DNA of 64,000 nt. It comes from Capillidium heterosporum. Taxonomy: Eukaryota > Entomophthoromycota > Entomophthoromycetes > Entomophthorales > Capillidiaceae. A program made the position numbers and the translations under genes. Positions 35,901 through 47,944 of the stretch are shown one piece after another (the first letter of the stretch is position 1; each line of letters begins with the position of its first letter). The DNA lies in NCBI GenBank assembly GCA_016630905.1, contig WBMQ01000006.1:496001-560000 (forward strand), read 5' to 3'. The notes beneath the pieces were generated by a model. The model saw nothing but the letters and a program-made list of their open reading frames with translations, did no database searches and had not been told where the DNA came from.

Positions 35901-38655
35901 CATCAAGATACCGAATTTTTTATCACTGAAGAGGAATACGGCGACGTGGGCTTTGACTTCCGAAATGAAGCAGGTATTGACGAATCTACCCAACAAGACA
36001 GTACAGAGCCAATGGATATTGAAGAAGAATACAGCAATGTGAATTCCGATGTCCAAAACGAAGCTGGAATCAGCATTTCTACTGAACGTTACGATATCCA
36101 GAATTTGAATGCTGAAGAGATATACAACAACATGGATTTCAATATTAGAAGCGAAGCAGATATTGACACTTTTGCTGAATATAGCGGTATCGAACCTATG
36201 GATATCGATGAGCCATATGAAGATGTGGATTCTAATGTCAAAAGAGAACCCGACGTCAACGAATTCACCGAATATGGCAATACCTATCCTAGAGTCACCG
36301 ATAAAGTATATGAAATGAGCTCTCTCCAAAATGAAGCAAGTGTAAACAGTTTCACTGAGAATCAAGATGGTGAACTTCTGATCGCTGAAGAAGTATACGA
36401 TGACGTGGACTCTGATGTCAATAGTGAAGAGGGTATCGATAGTTCTTCTGAGTATGACACTACCAAGTCTATGAATACTTATGAGCCATATAGCGATGTG
36501 GACTCTAGTATCAAAAGGGAACCTGGCGTCAGCGAATCCATCGAATATGGCAATACTCAATCTAGGGTCACTGATGAGATATACAATGAAGCGGACTCTA
36601 GCATTCAAAATGAAGCAAACGCTAACACCTCTACTGAACACAACAGCATCAAGCCTATGGATATCAATGGGTCATACGATGATACAGATCCTAGACACCA
36701 AAGCAAGTTTTCCAATGCCAATATTCTCTTATGTGGCGAAAGTAGTAGTCACTATGAAAATGATGCCGTCAGAACTCGCCCAGAACCTACCGATGGATAC
36801 ACTTTCGAAAACAACATCGAGTTTTCGAGTAGTTCTAACAAAGATGATCAAGCCAGCCCCAAAAACACCAAAACTATGGAGCTTAGTGAGGCTAACAAGA
36901 ACCCAGACGAAGAGGATAATAATAACTTTTATGCCATCCAGCATGCAGAAAACGAAGGCAAGAGCTCTCTCTCCAATTTTAACGTCCAAGTTAAGGCTGA
37001 AGGAATCGAATATTGTGAGAGATCCGATGAAAATGATCACATCAGTGTGAATGCTTTTGATGACAATTTTGGGGGCCAGTTCCTTACTTCGGAATCTTCA
37101 TACAACCAAGAGATCATAAAGCTCAGTGAAGATTCCCAAATCCACGATCAGATGGGAACCTGCGACGCTGAACGTATGGGCATCCACGAAGAGGGCAGTG
37201 CTATGGGCCTCAACACCCAGATCAAAATTGAAGGTACTGGGTGCATAGAAGATACTGAGGACAGAAGTTGTTTTAGGGAGGGTTCGACAAACGACAGATT
37301 TGAGAACGATCAGCATCTTGCATCGGATACTGTTTGCAATCAAGAAGATATTGAATCTGATGGTACCTCTAATGACCAGGATCAAATTACGCCTGGAAAT
37401 CCTAAAGGCATGTGCATCGATGAGCCTAGTGTCGATCTAGATGAAGCTAGTCCAACAATGACAGATCAATCTGTTATCAATTTAGTCAACATTACCCAAA
37501 ACAATCAAGAAATTGAGAACCCTGTAGTTTACGCTGAAGTAACTCACCTTTCTGATATCTGTATAGATAATGGTAGCATCAGCCCTACTAAAAGTTATAA
37601 ACTTGAAGATACGTATATTGATAAGCCTAGTGTCGATCCAAATGAAGCCAATTCAATTGTGAAGGATGAATCTGCTACCGATTTGACCAGCATTTATCAG
37701 AGAGCTGAAGATAGCGAACATCCTATAGTACATGTTGAAGTTGCTCATATTTCCGACGTTCACATAAAGGATAATAATACCAGCCCTGTCGAAAGTCATA
37801 CCCTTGAGGATACGTATATTGATGATAAAGACAGTGGTTATTCCAGTGGAGCTAGAGGGGTAGAGACTTTCTCTCAGAACATAGAGGCTGCACTCACAAA
37901 TGACGACACAGTTATAGAAAGGGACGCCAACGACCTCTACCAAGAATTGGACCTTTCATTCATCGCGCATACTACTAAGAGCGAAGACGACAACAATCAA
38001 GAAACTCCAGATATTTCTGATAGTAGCTCCATCAACCCTAACGAAAATGTCAAAGGTATTACTACGTTTAAGCAATTTACTAACTGGTATACTATAGATT
38101 TTACTCCTACTCAATCAAATATCAGTCATGAGCTAAACATGCTGGAGGCCGACATCTCAAACAGCTCCACCAATGGTGAAGCTTCCTCCTTCCATGAGGA
38201 TGGTGCCTCAGATGAAATTCCCATCCCCGCCTACTGAACCGTTTAATTCGGAGATCCAAAGGAAAGCTAATAGTAAGTCAAGATCCAGGTACACTGTCGC
38301 CAATCGCCTCAGCCAAACGTCTCGAGGTCGACAAGCCCATGGTGTATCTTCCACCAGACGTAGTTCCAAAACTCCTTACAATCTTAGAGATCTAAAACCT
38401 ACCTCTAAATCAAGGCCACAAAGCATGGCCAACAGTAGACCAAAATCCAGATATATTGCCGACCATAGTCTCAGTCAGACGTCTCGAGGTCGACAAACTC
38501 ATAACGTATCTTCCACTATACGTAGCTGTAAGACTCCCTACAACCTTAGGATTCTAGAACCTACCATTCAAAACCTCCGAACTTCGAAGAGATCAACTAT
38601 GGATGAGGACTCTAGTCCTAAATCAAAGAGAGGTAAAACTAAGAGGAAGAGTTAG
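32983..38655 (+). CDS. Giant repeat protein B (about 1,875 residues), with three +1 frame breaks
   Basis: The function is unknown. The start at 32983 gives a signal-peptide-like N-terminus (YVLFFFCILFYTFVMNA). A Ser/Asn/Thr/Pro-rich tandem repeat follows (about 33230-35610; units built from SGVQTHINLN, KPDGTEPSSLN and NSDGTKSIIIN). Next is a second, acidic repeat (about 35700-36700; units around DEIYxDxxSxVQNEA and IEPMDI). After that comes the part shared with protein A and a basic C-terminus in which one segment (KSRYTVANRLSQTSRGRQ and following) is tandemly duplicated. The body has several psi-K-x-E motifs (IKLE, VKRE, IKRE, VKAE, IKIE). The frame breaks at about 33548 (CCTTCAATG where every other repeat has CCTCAATG), near 35615 and near 38235; each needs one base skipped. 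It ends at TAG 38653-38655, convergent with a receptor gene. Confidence 0.7.
33230..35610 (+). repeat. Coding tandem repeat array in protein B
   Basis: About 2.4 kb of degenerate coding repeats made of alternating 14-17 codon modules. A segment of about 170 bases is duplicated almost perfectly (34605-34777 and 35010-35182, offset 405 bases = 135 codons), showing recent in-frame expansion. Confidence 0.9.
37621..37827 (+). repeat. Near-identical tract shared with protein A gene (copy 2)
   Basis: Partner of 29161-29366. This copy reads through in frame (HISDVHIKDNNTSP) and lacks the extra T of copy 1. Confidence 0.9.
38278..38562 (+). repeat. Tandem duplication in the C-terminus of protein B
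   Basis: Units at about 38278-38402 and 38440-38562 both encode SRYxxxxxLSQTSRGRQxHxVSST followed by KTPYNLR. Protein A has a single copy. Confidence 0.85.
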
Positions 38656-38752
38656 GTTGAAGTATATTTAAATATAGTTGAGAATAAACTGATATTGTAA
38701 GATTGCTTTATTCAACTGTTGTATTTTTACTTTGATTTCAAAGCTATATAAA

Positions 38753-39960
38753 TCAAAGATGACTAGTTTCGGCCAAGATAACGTTGATATCTTCAGAGTT
38801 TTTGTTAGGGTCAGAGAGTTCATCGGTAGAGACTAATTCGACTATATTAAATTTAGCTACATGGGCAATATACTATGTTACTTTCGTAGGTAGAGCCATC
38901 GCCATTTCTCCAGGTTTGATACCTCTGTCTAAGGTCTTTGTAACTCTCTACCAAAGCGACGTGGAAGGTAGGGTCAAGTAAGAAGGCGAGACAGTTAAAG
39001 CTACCGATAAGGGCTAAAATTTTAGTCAAGTATAAAATCACAATTACCATTTCCAAATCCAGACCAAACGAACAATACATCGTTATCAACACCGGCATAG
39101 TTGCATAGGGACCGAATGACAAAGCCACTGAGGCAAAGGACACAAAACAACGGATATAATGAACTAAAAAAGTTAGCGCCTCTCCAATATAACAAAATAC
39201 ACTCTGAAAATCAACTTCCTTAGGAACCTTTCGAATTTAGTTCTGGATTTGATGGCATCACCGGTTGGGTGATGAGCGTTTTCGTGAAGGAGTTGGATAC
39301 TCTGATTCAGTTTGATGATGACATGAATAGCCACATAGAGGCAATATACCATAGTTATAAACATAACAAGTACTGCCACAAAAAGGTTTAAAAGCAGCTC
39401 ATGCTCATAATGGGAACCAATATAGCAGAAGCCACCTTTATTCTTGCCATATATTCCTAAAACTAAATTGGTTAAAGTTGTATATAATATCAAAAATACT
39501 GTAGGGAGGGACAGCAATAATCAGACACACTATTATCGGAATACCCCAGTAAAAGTACTCCCACTTGGGGTTAAACATTTTGGCCTGGATGAACACTAGT
39601 TGTAGGTTTACAGCAATAGCGATGTTAAGTAGGCAGTAGAGATCCCGACCAAAGACACGATAGAAGCCTAATAGTTCACAGATAGGCCCAGGTTTGGCTC
39701 CGTAGTAAGTGTTGCCGACAATGTGATTGGTAAGATCAACAAAGGCGATGCCGGTCTGGAGGCGTAGACTGATCCGGTTTACTGATTTCCGATTATATAT
39801 GTCTAATTAGGTCAGTATGGATTTGTTACCAAAATAGCTTACATAGTGCAGCCATCGTAACTAGTGGGACCGTTGAAAGAGCGATACTTATATTCCCCAG
39901 GTGCGGAACAACCGCAAAGAACATTTTCTGGGCACTATTTAGTTGAGGGGGGCCGGACAT
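38753..39960 (-). CDS. Seven-helix receptor (fungal GPCR, cAMP-receptor-like), copy 1
   Basis: A plasma-membrane receptor of unknown ligand that likely signals through a heterotrimeric G protein. ATG at 39960 begins MSGPPQLNSAQKMFF. Introns of 36-45 bases, placed at the same positions as in copy 2, restore a continuous frame with about seven hydrophobic segments. Conserved stretches include LRLQTGIAFVDLTNH, GRDLYCLLNIAIAVNLQLV, GIYGKNKGGFCYIGSHYEHE, SLYPLFCVLCLSGFVIRS and GSFNCLAFLLDPTFHVAL. The C-terminal tail is completed by a last exon (YEIELVSTDELSDPNKN) ending at TGA 38753. The gene is intact. It is convergent with protein B (97 bases apart). Confidence 0.85.
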
Positions 39961-41576
39961 TTCAATAGCTTGGTATATTAATTAGTTATTTAAGATGTAA
40001 AAATTGATATTTTTTGCTTATGTCCCTACACAAGTATTTATAGATTTTTCATCAGCGTTTTTATCAAGTTTTATAAGAGCCCATTCCTATTAGTATGGCT
40101 GATAAAATTCAAATCCGCTGTAAATTTCAACCCTGCTATATACTTATTCCTATTTGTACACTGATGGACTTATGGATAGCGGATAGTAAGCTATTTTAAA
40201 TAGTAGGAAATGATTTTAATCACGCTGTATGCAAAATGTTGGAACAAATACATTTTCTTAGCATTCAATAGGAACATATGGATTTAAGAATTTCTATCGG
40301 TACCTCCATCATCTGTAAAAAATACAATTTTAGTATAGCGTAGTAGGGAGGAGTGGTATCCGATGCATATAAGTGGATTTTAGATTATCTTAATCAGTAC
40401 CCACATTGCTTTAAAAATACACATTTGGAATTATTAAGGCCATGTGTCTATTCTATATAGACGCCATCATAAGTATGGTGCAAAAGTATGAGATTAAGAT
40501 GTCATTTTTAAATACGTATATGGACCCATTCTACCGATTAACTAATTTTTCAAAATAGAATAGACATAATTCTACAAATAGATACTAACCTTCAAAAGGT
40601 TTTGTACATAAGCTTAGAATGTTTTCTACGTTCTTCATATGTTTAAAAGAGTTTTAAAGCTTTATAAATAATATATATAAATTTGGGTCTTATACTTGTA
40701 ATTTCTTGGTTAAACATCATATAACCCAGCATTATTAAAGAACATATTACAAAGCATCTCAATATAACTTATTTTCCTTTCATAAACCGACCTTGAATTT
40801 ACATTTCAATAATGTCTTGTGCTGTAAGATTTTTTGGTGTATTTGTACCATCGTTACTCTCAAAGGAGAGTCCGATAGCTTCCGAACTTCCATTACCTTT
40901 CAGATAATATACTCTTTTTAAAGTATAGCCATCATATTTTATTGCTACCTGTGCATATGTACTTATCGAATAAAAAGTTATATCGTATAATTCGTATTTA
41001 ATAATAACGTGATCCTATCTTTAATTAGATTGCCACTTTATTGACATGTACACAATTTCAAAATATTTCAGTAGATGCGATAAAAAGCCGAGGCTATGAA
41101 GACGGTTATAAGTAAAGAGGCTATCAACTTAGAAAGTAAATATATAGTGCATATAAGATGGGAATTCGGAAATTTAAGGTGTAAAGGTTTTAATAGCAAT
41201 ATAGTTTTGACTTTATTTACTCAAAATTTATAAGTTTGAAGCTATAGGAAACGAAAATATTAAATATATTTTACTGCAATCCCTATGACTACAGGTTACT
41301 GCTTCTACTATTACATAGAACAGGTTATTTGAGCTCTATACTTAATATACTTAGATAGTTCTTAAAGCGGAATCAGAGTTTAACTTTCACTCCGAAGGCT
41401 CAATTACTCCATATCCGCCCATCAGCAGACTCATAGCTACTTAAACCTGTACAGATATCTCAATATAATAATTGAGCGGTAGCTCTATGTACTACAATAA
41501 GCCTATTTCCAGTTTAATAACATGTTAAAATCAACTTTTGATGGAAACTTACCTATGTTCGGACTCCTATACAACC
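39961..41576. promoter_or_regulatory. Shared upstream region of two head-to-head receptor genes
   Basis: About 1.65 kb without coding ORFs. TATTTATA at 40035-40042 is a minus-strand TATA box for copy 1. No other motif was clearly recognised. Confidence 0.5.
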
Positions 41577-41584
41577 TATAAATA
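41577..41584 (+). promoter_or_regulatory. TATA box of receptor copy 2
   Basis: TATAAATA about 50 bases upstream of the ATG at 41635. Confidence 0.55.
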
Positions 41585-41634
41585 TTTGAATGAAAACTTT
41601 TCAACCCAGCACTGAAATCTTATAATTTACCAAG

Positions 41635-42839
41635 ATGTCCAAAGCACCGCCTCAAAATACTACCCAGAAGATGTTCTTCGAAGTAGTTCCCCACCTTGGG
41701 AATTTGAGTATCGCCTTGTCAACAGTTCCTCTCATAATGATGGCCATACTATGTAAGTTGCTGTACAACCGACCTATGCTAATCTTCTTAGTCTTCTACA
41801 AGAAAAGCTTAATCAATCGAGTCAGTCTACGCCTGCAAACCGGTATCGCTTTGATCGACCTAACCAACCACATCGTCGGAAACACCTATTATGGAGCTAA
41901 ACCTGGCCCTATCTGCCAATTCCTTGGCTTCTACAGGGTATTTGGTCGGGACCTCTACTGCTTCTTGAACATAGCTATCGCCGTAAACCTACACCTCGTC
42001 TTTTTACAGAACAAAAGCTTCAACCCCAAATGGGAGTACTTTTACTGGGGCGTACCTGTGGCTTTAGGACTAATTATAGCGGTCCCTCCCTATGGTAAGC
42101 TTGTCAATTGCAGTTTTTTAACAAGCTTAGCTTTAGGTATCTACGGGAAGAACAAAGGTGGTTTTTGTTACATAGGCTCTCACTACGACCATGAGCTTCT
42201 TTTGAATCTGTTCATCGCAGTACTGATTATGTTGATAACTATGATATATTGCCTCAGTATTGGTTTCCTTGTAATCGTAAAACTACAAAGGAATATCAAT
42301 GCTATAAGTTCCTCTACAACTCAAGAAGGAAAAACCAATACCAGTACAACTTCTGAGCAGCAGAAGTTTATCAAGAAACTTATCTTACGAATGTACGATT
42401 ACCTATTGATTTCGCCTAACCTTTTATAGTTCGTTGTACCCGTTGTTCTGTGTCATTTGTCTCAGTGGCTTTGTAATTCGATCTTTATGTAACTACGCCG
42501 ATATCGACAACGACGTCCTTTTTGTATGGTCTGGCTTTGGCAACGGTAAAAAGATAGTGTAACTAAACTAACGATCTAGCTCTTATCGGTAGTTTTAACT
42601 GCCTCGCCTTCATACTGGATCCCACTTTCCACATCGCCTTTGTACAATTGTTCAAGGAAATTCGTTCCAAAGTCTTCCGAACTTCAAACCAAACCATCGT
42701 ATCGGATAGTAAGTTTAAAACTATATACGATATCTAACCCTATATAGTTGAATTTAATGTTATTAACCAGGAGGAACAGAAAGGGGAAGATCCTTATGTC
42801 ACAGATGCAGCTTTGCTTGATGATACTAAGATATTTTAA
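41635..42839 (+). CDS. Seven-helix receptor (fungal GPCR, cAMP-receptor-like), copy 2
   Basis: Paralogue of copy 1, very similar across the membrane core: QKMFFEVVPHLGNLSIALST, LRLQTGIALIDLTNH, GRDLYCFLNIAIAVNLHLVF, IYGKNKGGFCYIGSHYDHE, SLYPLFCVICLSGFVIRSL and GSFNCLAFILDPTFH. Five introns of about 36-40 bases are removed, at 41753-41791, about 42095-42130, 42394-42430, 42550-42583 and 42711-42749. Two of them are multiples of three without stops and look like coding sequence if not spliced. The predicted product is about 330 residues and ends at TAA 42837-42839 (LLDDTKIF). The third cytoplasmic loop and tail diverge most from copy 1. Ligand unknown. Confidence 0.85.
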
Positions 42840-43261
42840 ACTCATAAAACATCCTTTGATGAATTTTATATTGTCTCACATTTCGTAGCTTCTTTAATAT
42901 CAACACTTTACATTTAATATATACATAATCTTATGCTACTAAGTGAACCTTCATTTATTTTGAAATCCATATCCTATTCTAAAAACAAAATAAATGTGAT
43001 GATGATATACGAATAGTTGTATGAAAAAATTTAAAATACATACTAAAGAAATTTTGAATAATACCAATTCAAAGATATACCTAAGCCTATTTATTTAACT
43101 AGCCTTTCAAATGTCCTAATAAACCTTCACTTAGCTTAAATCGATTTCAATCCAAATTCAACTCCTATGCCATGCTATCATGACCTTAACACCATACAAA
43201 TCTCCCAAGAATTAAGTGGTAACCTTTACACCACCGTCACCTCTTCCAATAGATCATCATT
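42840..43261. other. Intergenic, convergent 3' ends
   Basis: AT-rich; nothing recognised. Confidence 0.5.
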
Positions 43262-44822
43262 TTAACTTAGATTGGAGTTCCCGTTGGTATTGTTCAACTC
43301 AGCCGAATTCTTTAACGAAGAACCCCTCTCAAGGTGATAAAACTTGGTGTCGGCGTAGTTGGCGAAGGGACGCTCCCCTTCACTTGAATCACCATCGTCA
43401 TTCGACTCAGCAGTCGCCATATTTCCTTCTTGGTTTCTATACTCACGGCTACCTTCGGCAACTTCATTAATAACTTCAAAGAAATCTTCGCCATCGAGAC
43501 TACCTTTAGTAAGGTCATGATCCTGGTAATGATCGGGTTCGGATACCGGTTGGAACGAATCTACGAAATCTAGGTCCATTTCTTGATCCATGGAAGGCGA
43601 GTTCAGATAATCGTCTTTGGTATCTTCATACTCGTTGATCAGTTCACTAGCTTCAATATCTTCATCACGGGACCTTTTAACCCTGTCCGGCAACAGTAGT
43701 CGGTTGAGATTCTCTTCAACTTGTCGTGTCTGCAGTGCGTTGCAGGATCGAATGTAGTCGGGGTCGTCGTTTCGTCTAGGCATTTCCTAATAGACAATCC
43801 ACATGACATTAAATAATCAACTTTTAAAAATTCAAGTTACCTCGGTGCTCATATACGTGTGTTGGCTAGGGAAGGGTGGTAATGACCTAGGCAACTTTGA
43901 CGAAGCCTCCTCTGAAATTTGGGTCAGTACCGGCATGGGGTAGAACGGTGAATCGGGGTTCAAGTTTGATGGTGGTCTGAGTACTATTTCCAAGTGATAC
44001 TATTAGCAAAAATTAACTTCAAAAGTAGAAGCCTACCGTTAATCGGGTTGGCCAAAGATCTCCTTTCGGCCTCTTCCTCTACTTTATCCAAATCAATACC
44101 AACCTCGTTAAACACAGCTTCAATGTCATAGAGGTTGGGACGGGTTCTATTGGCGTGCTCAGCCAATTGCTTACAACGTAAGCTCAATTCAAAAAGATCT
44201 AAATGTAAAATAAAAGCGATAGGACATATTAGAGTTGAAGTAGCAAAACTTAAAACTTACAACTAGTAGTTAAGTTGGTTAGTTGGTCAATGACCGACTG
44301 TCTAGCGAAAGAATATCCAACACTCTTCAGCATATGGATGGTAGCTCGATTCATGAGTTGAGCCTCGTAACTTGGAGAGAACTGTACAAACTGGACTGGA
44401 TGCAAATTGGCAATTTCATCAATTTTTAACTCACTCTTTTCAATTGGCACTTCAAGACCTTCGACAACTTCAACGTCACTCTCGTTGGAAACAGGCACTT
44501 TCTTAAATCTCTTAGTAGATTCATCTTTAGTCATTTCCTCCATTTCACCGGTCAAGTTTGAGGTGCCTAACTTAGGTATAGTATTTTCTTGAACTAATGT
44601 ATCGTCAGAACTCAATTCCTTTTCTTTAAATTCAACCTCATTTTGAACATTGTCGATATTCAGCTCAGTAAGAAATTCACTTGTATCATCAGTTGATTTA
44701 CTCATTTGGGGTTCTACACCTTCATCATTTTCACTGGAGTGGATTTGTTTTGGTGAATGCATCTCGTCCTTTACCTCTGAAAACTCATCTGAAACATCAG
44801 TATTTGTAGCTGGGTCACTCAT
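43262..44822 (-). CDS. TAF8: TFIID subunit TAF8
   Basis: TAF8 is a histone-fold subunit of TFIID that pairs with TAF10 in RNA polymerase II initiation. An acidic, disordered N-terminus of about 140 residues precedes the histone fold (ATIHMLKSVGYSFARQSVID, then LCKQLAEHANRTRPNLYDIE-type helices). The fold is followed by the TAF8 C-terminal signature LPPFPSQHTYMSTEE-PRRNDDPDYI, which matches the conserved PPFPDPHTYI of the family. A long acidic tail ends the protein. Three introns are required. The one after SLANPIN uses the second AG (..GGAAATAG), not the first, which keeps the frame (NVLRPPSNLNPDSP). Intact. Confidence 0.85.
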
Positions 44823-45038
44823 TGTTTACTCTTATTTTAATAGTTCAAGGTGATATAATTTTGAGTTCCAACACTAAAACTGAAAATTATAGTCCAAAAT
44901 TTCGGCCCAACTATTACATATTAGCCAATTAGTTTTCTATATCGGTAAAAATTCTAATCCAAACTTTACTTGACTACAAATGACGTACTTTATAGGGAAT
45001 TCACTTTAGAATTATAGATCATCTTTATAGATAGTGAG

Positions 45039-45542
45039 ATGTTGAGGTTATTGCCAACCAAGTTTCAATTGCGAAGGTACGCCCTAAAGATGGAATTACA
45101 AACTGAACATGGACCCATATATAACATAATTAAAGAAAAGGTAATAATTCTATAGCTACTTTTAAATCAATTGATTTTTTTTCTTTTCTTTAGCTTACTG
45201 AAAATTTGAATCCATTGGAGCTGAGTATCTATAACGAATCAGATAAACATGCACACCATTCAGCGATGCGTGGCGTCACTTCAAAGGAAACTCACTTCAG
45301 GTACTTATTAATGCATTTAAAAATATAATTAAGAATACCTATTAGAATTCATGTAGTATCCGAACAATTCAGGGGCAAAGTAAATTTTATAATGTATAAT
45401 TGGTATACTTATGCTGAACAATTAGAATTTGATGCAACGACATCGCATGATCTACGCCTTGCTAGAAGAACAAATGAAGGATGGATACCCTATTCATGCC
45501 TTATCTTTATCCACCAAATTGCCCGAGGATATAAAGAAATAA
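45039..45542 (+). CDS. BOL1: BolA family protein (BOLA1/Bol1-like, mitochondrial)
   Basis: BolA1 proteins work with monothiol glutaredoxin in mitochondrial iron-sulfur cluster maturation. Four exons (45039-45140, 45194-45300, 45346-45379, 45426-45542) encode 119 residues; introns are 45-53 bases. The N-terminus MLRLLPTKFQLRRYALK fits a mitochondrial presequence. The BolA core is complete: LNPLELSIYNESDKHAHH, ETHFRIHVVSEQFRGK, the invariant-His segment MQRHRMIYALL and HALSLSTKLPEDI. The gene is invisible as one ORF because of its short exons. It is divergent from TAF8 (216 bases between starts). Confidence 0.92.
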
Positions 45543-45622
45543 ACTACCAAAGCTTCCATCTTATTAAAACACTTTCAAATATAAATAGAATATATGGTAA
45601 TGCCTTTAATTTAAAAAAGTGC

Positions 45623-46542
45623 TCAAGGTAGACGTTTGGTAACCGAACCATCGGCATTGCCAAAGTAAGCAACCTGGGCCATGCCACAGAATAAGCCAAC
45701 TTCAACTACACCAGGGACTTTCATCAAATTGATTTCCAATTCTTGTGGGTTGGCAATCTTGCTAAAGTTCCCGTCAATGACAAAGTTTCCGTTGTCAGTG
45801 ATGACGGGTCCGGCTTTACCACCACCACTCATACGTAAGGTAGGCTTCCCGCCCAACTTTTTGATCTGGTTGAATACTGGGTTCAAGGCGAAGGGTACTA
45901 CCTCAATAGGTACTCCCTGCTCCCACTATTGGAGCTTTAGTAAAAGTAGCTACGAAATCTTTATGATAGTTACCTGTTCACCGAGCAATTTGGAATCCTT
46001 CCTAAAATCTATATAAATTAATAGTTAGTAGGAATCATCCATTTATGATATTTATAAGTACCGGCAACAATTACAAACTTCTTGGCGATAGAAGCTACCA
46101 CCTTCTCCTGCAACTGACAGGCACCACCACCCTTAATAGCATTCAAATTCGAATCCACCTAAAAATTTCAATACAATATCAATGATAAAAATAGGTACTT
46201 CATCAGCCCCATCGATAACTACGTCCAACTCATGTACACTACACAAAAAATAAATACTTTATCAAATATAAAATACTACTTGTCCAAGGATCCTAAATTC
46301 ATACCGTTTTCGACGATAAGCTGCTTAGCTTGGAAACTAGTAGGTAAGAAAGTCATAGTACTCAACTGCTGAGGACTCAACTTGGCCAATCTTTCTACCA
46401 CGTAAACTACAGTGGAACCAGAACCTATACCTACCTTCAAATTGGGCTGAGCTTCCAATAATGGAATGACGTTTTCTTCTACGGCTTGGTAAGCTGCCAA
46501 TCGCTTGCTGGTTTCGATAAGTTGCTTGTCGTTGGAACTCAT
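45623..46542 (-). CDS. RKI1: Ribose-5-phosphate isomerase A type
   Basis: A cytosolic enzyme of the non-oxidative pentose phosphate pathway interconverting ribulose-5-phosphate and ribose-5-phosphate. Four or five exons give the full RpiA fold: the substrate loop [24 protein letters not shown] (catalytic Asp), [18 protein letters not shown] (catalytic Lys region), [31 protein letters not shown] and [14 protein letters not shown]. Length is close to the family norm. It is convergent with BolA1 (80 bases between stops). Intact. Confidence 0.93.
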
Positions 46543-47944
46543 TGTTTACTACTGTGTCTTGGAATGAAAGCTGTAGTGTTTGAGATGACTAAATTCTTTT
46601 TATTGTAGGATGGGCTTTCTTTGAGTATAGAAAGGTAAATGTCTGGTGATCCCTGAAATTCTGCCAGATTTTGAATTTTAGTCATCAAAATTTTTGATTC
46701 CTTTAAAGTTATTCAATCCGGAAGCAGGGTACTTTTATAGAAGGGGATTGAGTTGTACTTTAGGAACTTTATATAATTAAATTTTAGAAAGCCTTTACTA
46801 AATAATTTAGCATGCTATATTATATATATTTAACACAGTACTCCTCTTCATCGATGGCTTCTACAGGTCGGTTTCCTTTTTCCATTTCAAACCAGCTAAA
46901 CAACAGTATACTACCCTTGCCACATTGAAACTAACCATACTTGGCACGCCAAAAGACTATTTCATATAGCAGTATATACGAGTTTGTTGATGTAAACTCT
47001 TTCCTCCTTCAAAGGTACATTTACAAATGCCTAGAAGCGCTAAAACATAAAGGCTAGTATAGGATAAGTTACAGCTAAATTTCCGTTTACATGACCAAAA
47101 GTTACTAATGGAACATCCCAATACATATATTTGAATCGACCTATGAAAAATATCCTAATTAAAGGGTTGGAACTAAGCTTCCAACACCAACTATTGTCAG
47201 TTAGCGAAAATTGTATTTCATAGTGCACTTTTTCAAAGGTTGGGTTCAAGATTCTACAGCATACTTTAAAAAACTATGCCTATATGTAAAATTAGCATAT
47301 CAGGCATTTGTTATGACCCTCAAATTTAATTTACCAAATATAGATATGGTCTATAAACTAACTACAAGTATGTGGACAAGCCCTAAATTCTATAAAAATT
47401 TCGGTTCGTAACTGTAGTCGAATGAACTACTTGTGGAAAAAGTTGAGCTAAACCTACACGTGGATGGATACGTAACTGTTTTGATTAAACGCTGCCAACC
47501 CAACTGTATAATTGGTTGAAATGGTAATTTGGTAGGCACTATAGGATCATTCTTTTGCCTTTCCCAAAAGTTAACCAAATCAAGTTGATCGGTTCGCAAA
47601 GTTGAGCAGTTAAAAAGGTGCGGGCAAAGTAGGCAGTTCAAAAATTTGCTGATTGGACTTAGGCTATCCCAGTAGACTACCTTTTAGTCAGTCGACCAGC
47701 TACCCATATGTAAATTTTAAGTTAAACTTACCAACCGAAACGAAGGTTGGAAGCATTGACTTTATTCAAACCAATATAAATAGGGTCAGCTATGGCCAAC
47801 TTCCAATTTATCCATCAACAAACCCTTAAAAATACTTTGAGTATCACGGCCTTTAGACTATAGATTATAGAATATAGACTTAAATTGTATTTTACTGTAC
47901 AATACCTATCCCCAATCGATTCCACTAATTAATAAATTGCAATA
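46543..47944. other. Intergenic
   Basis: About 1.4 kb. Minus ORFs at 47040-47249 and 47390-47641 have no recognisable product. No RNA gene seen. Confidence 0.45.

Noticed and set aside
33448-36641. Many long antisense and alternative-frame ORFs over the protein B repeats
   Set aside because: They are shadows of the repetitive coding strand: the repeat keeps other frames open. They have no starts, promoters or independent conservation.
43984-44040. Apparent further +1 break in TAF8 after SLANPIN
   Set aside because: Using the second AG (GGAAATAG) as acceptor keeps the frame, so no break is needed.
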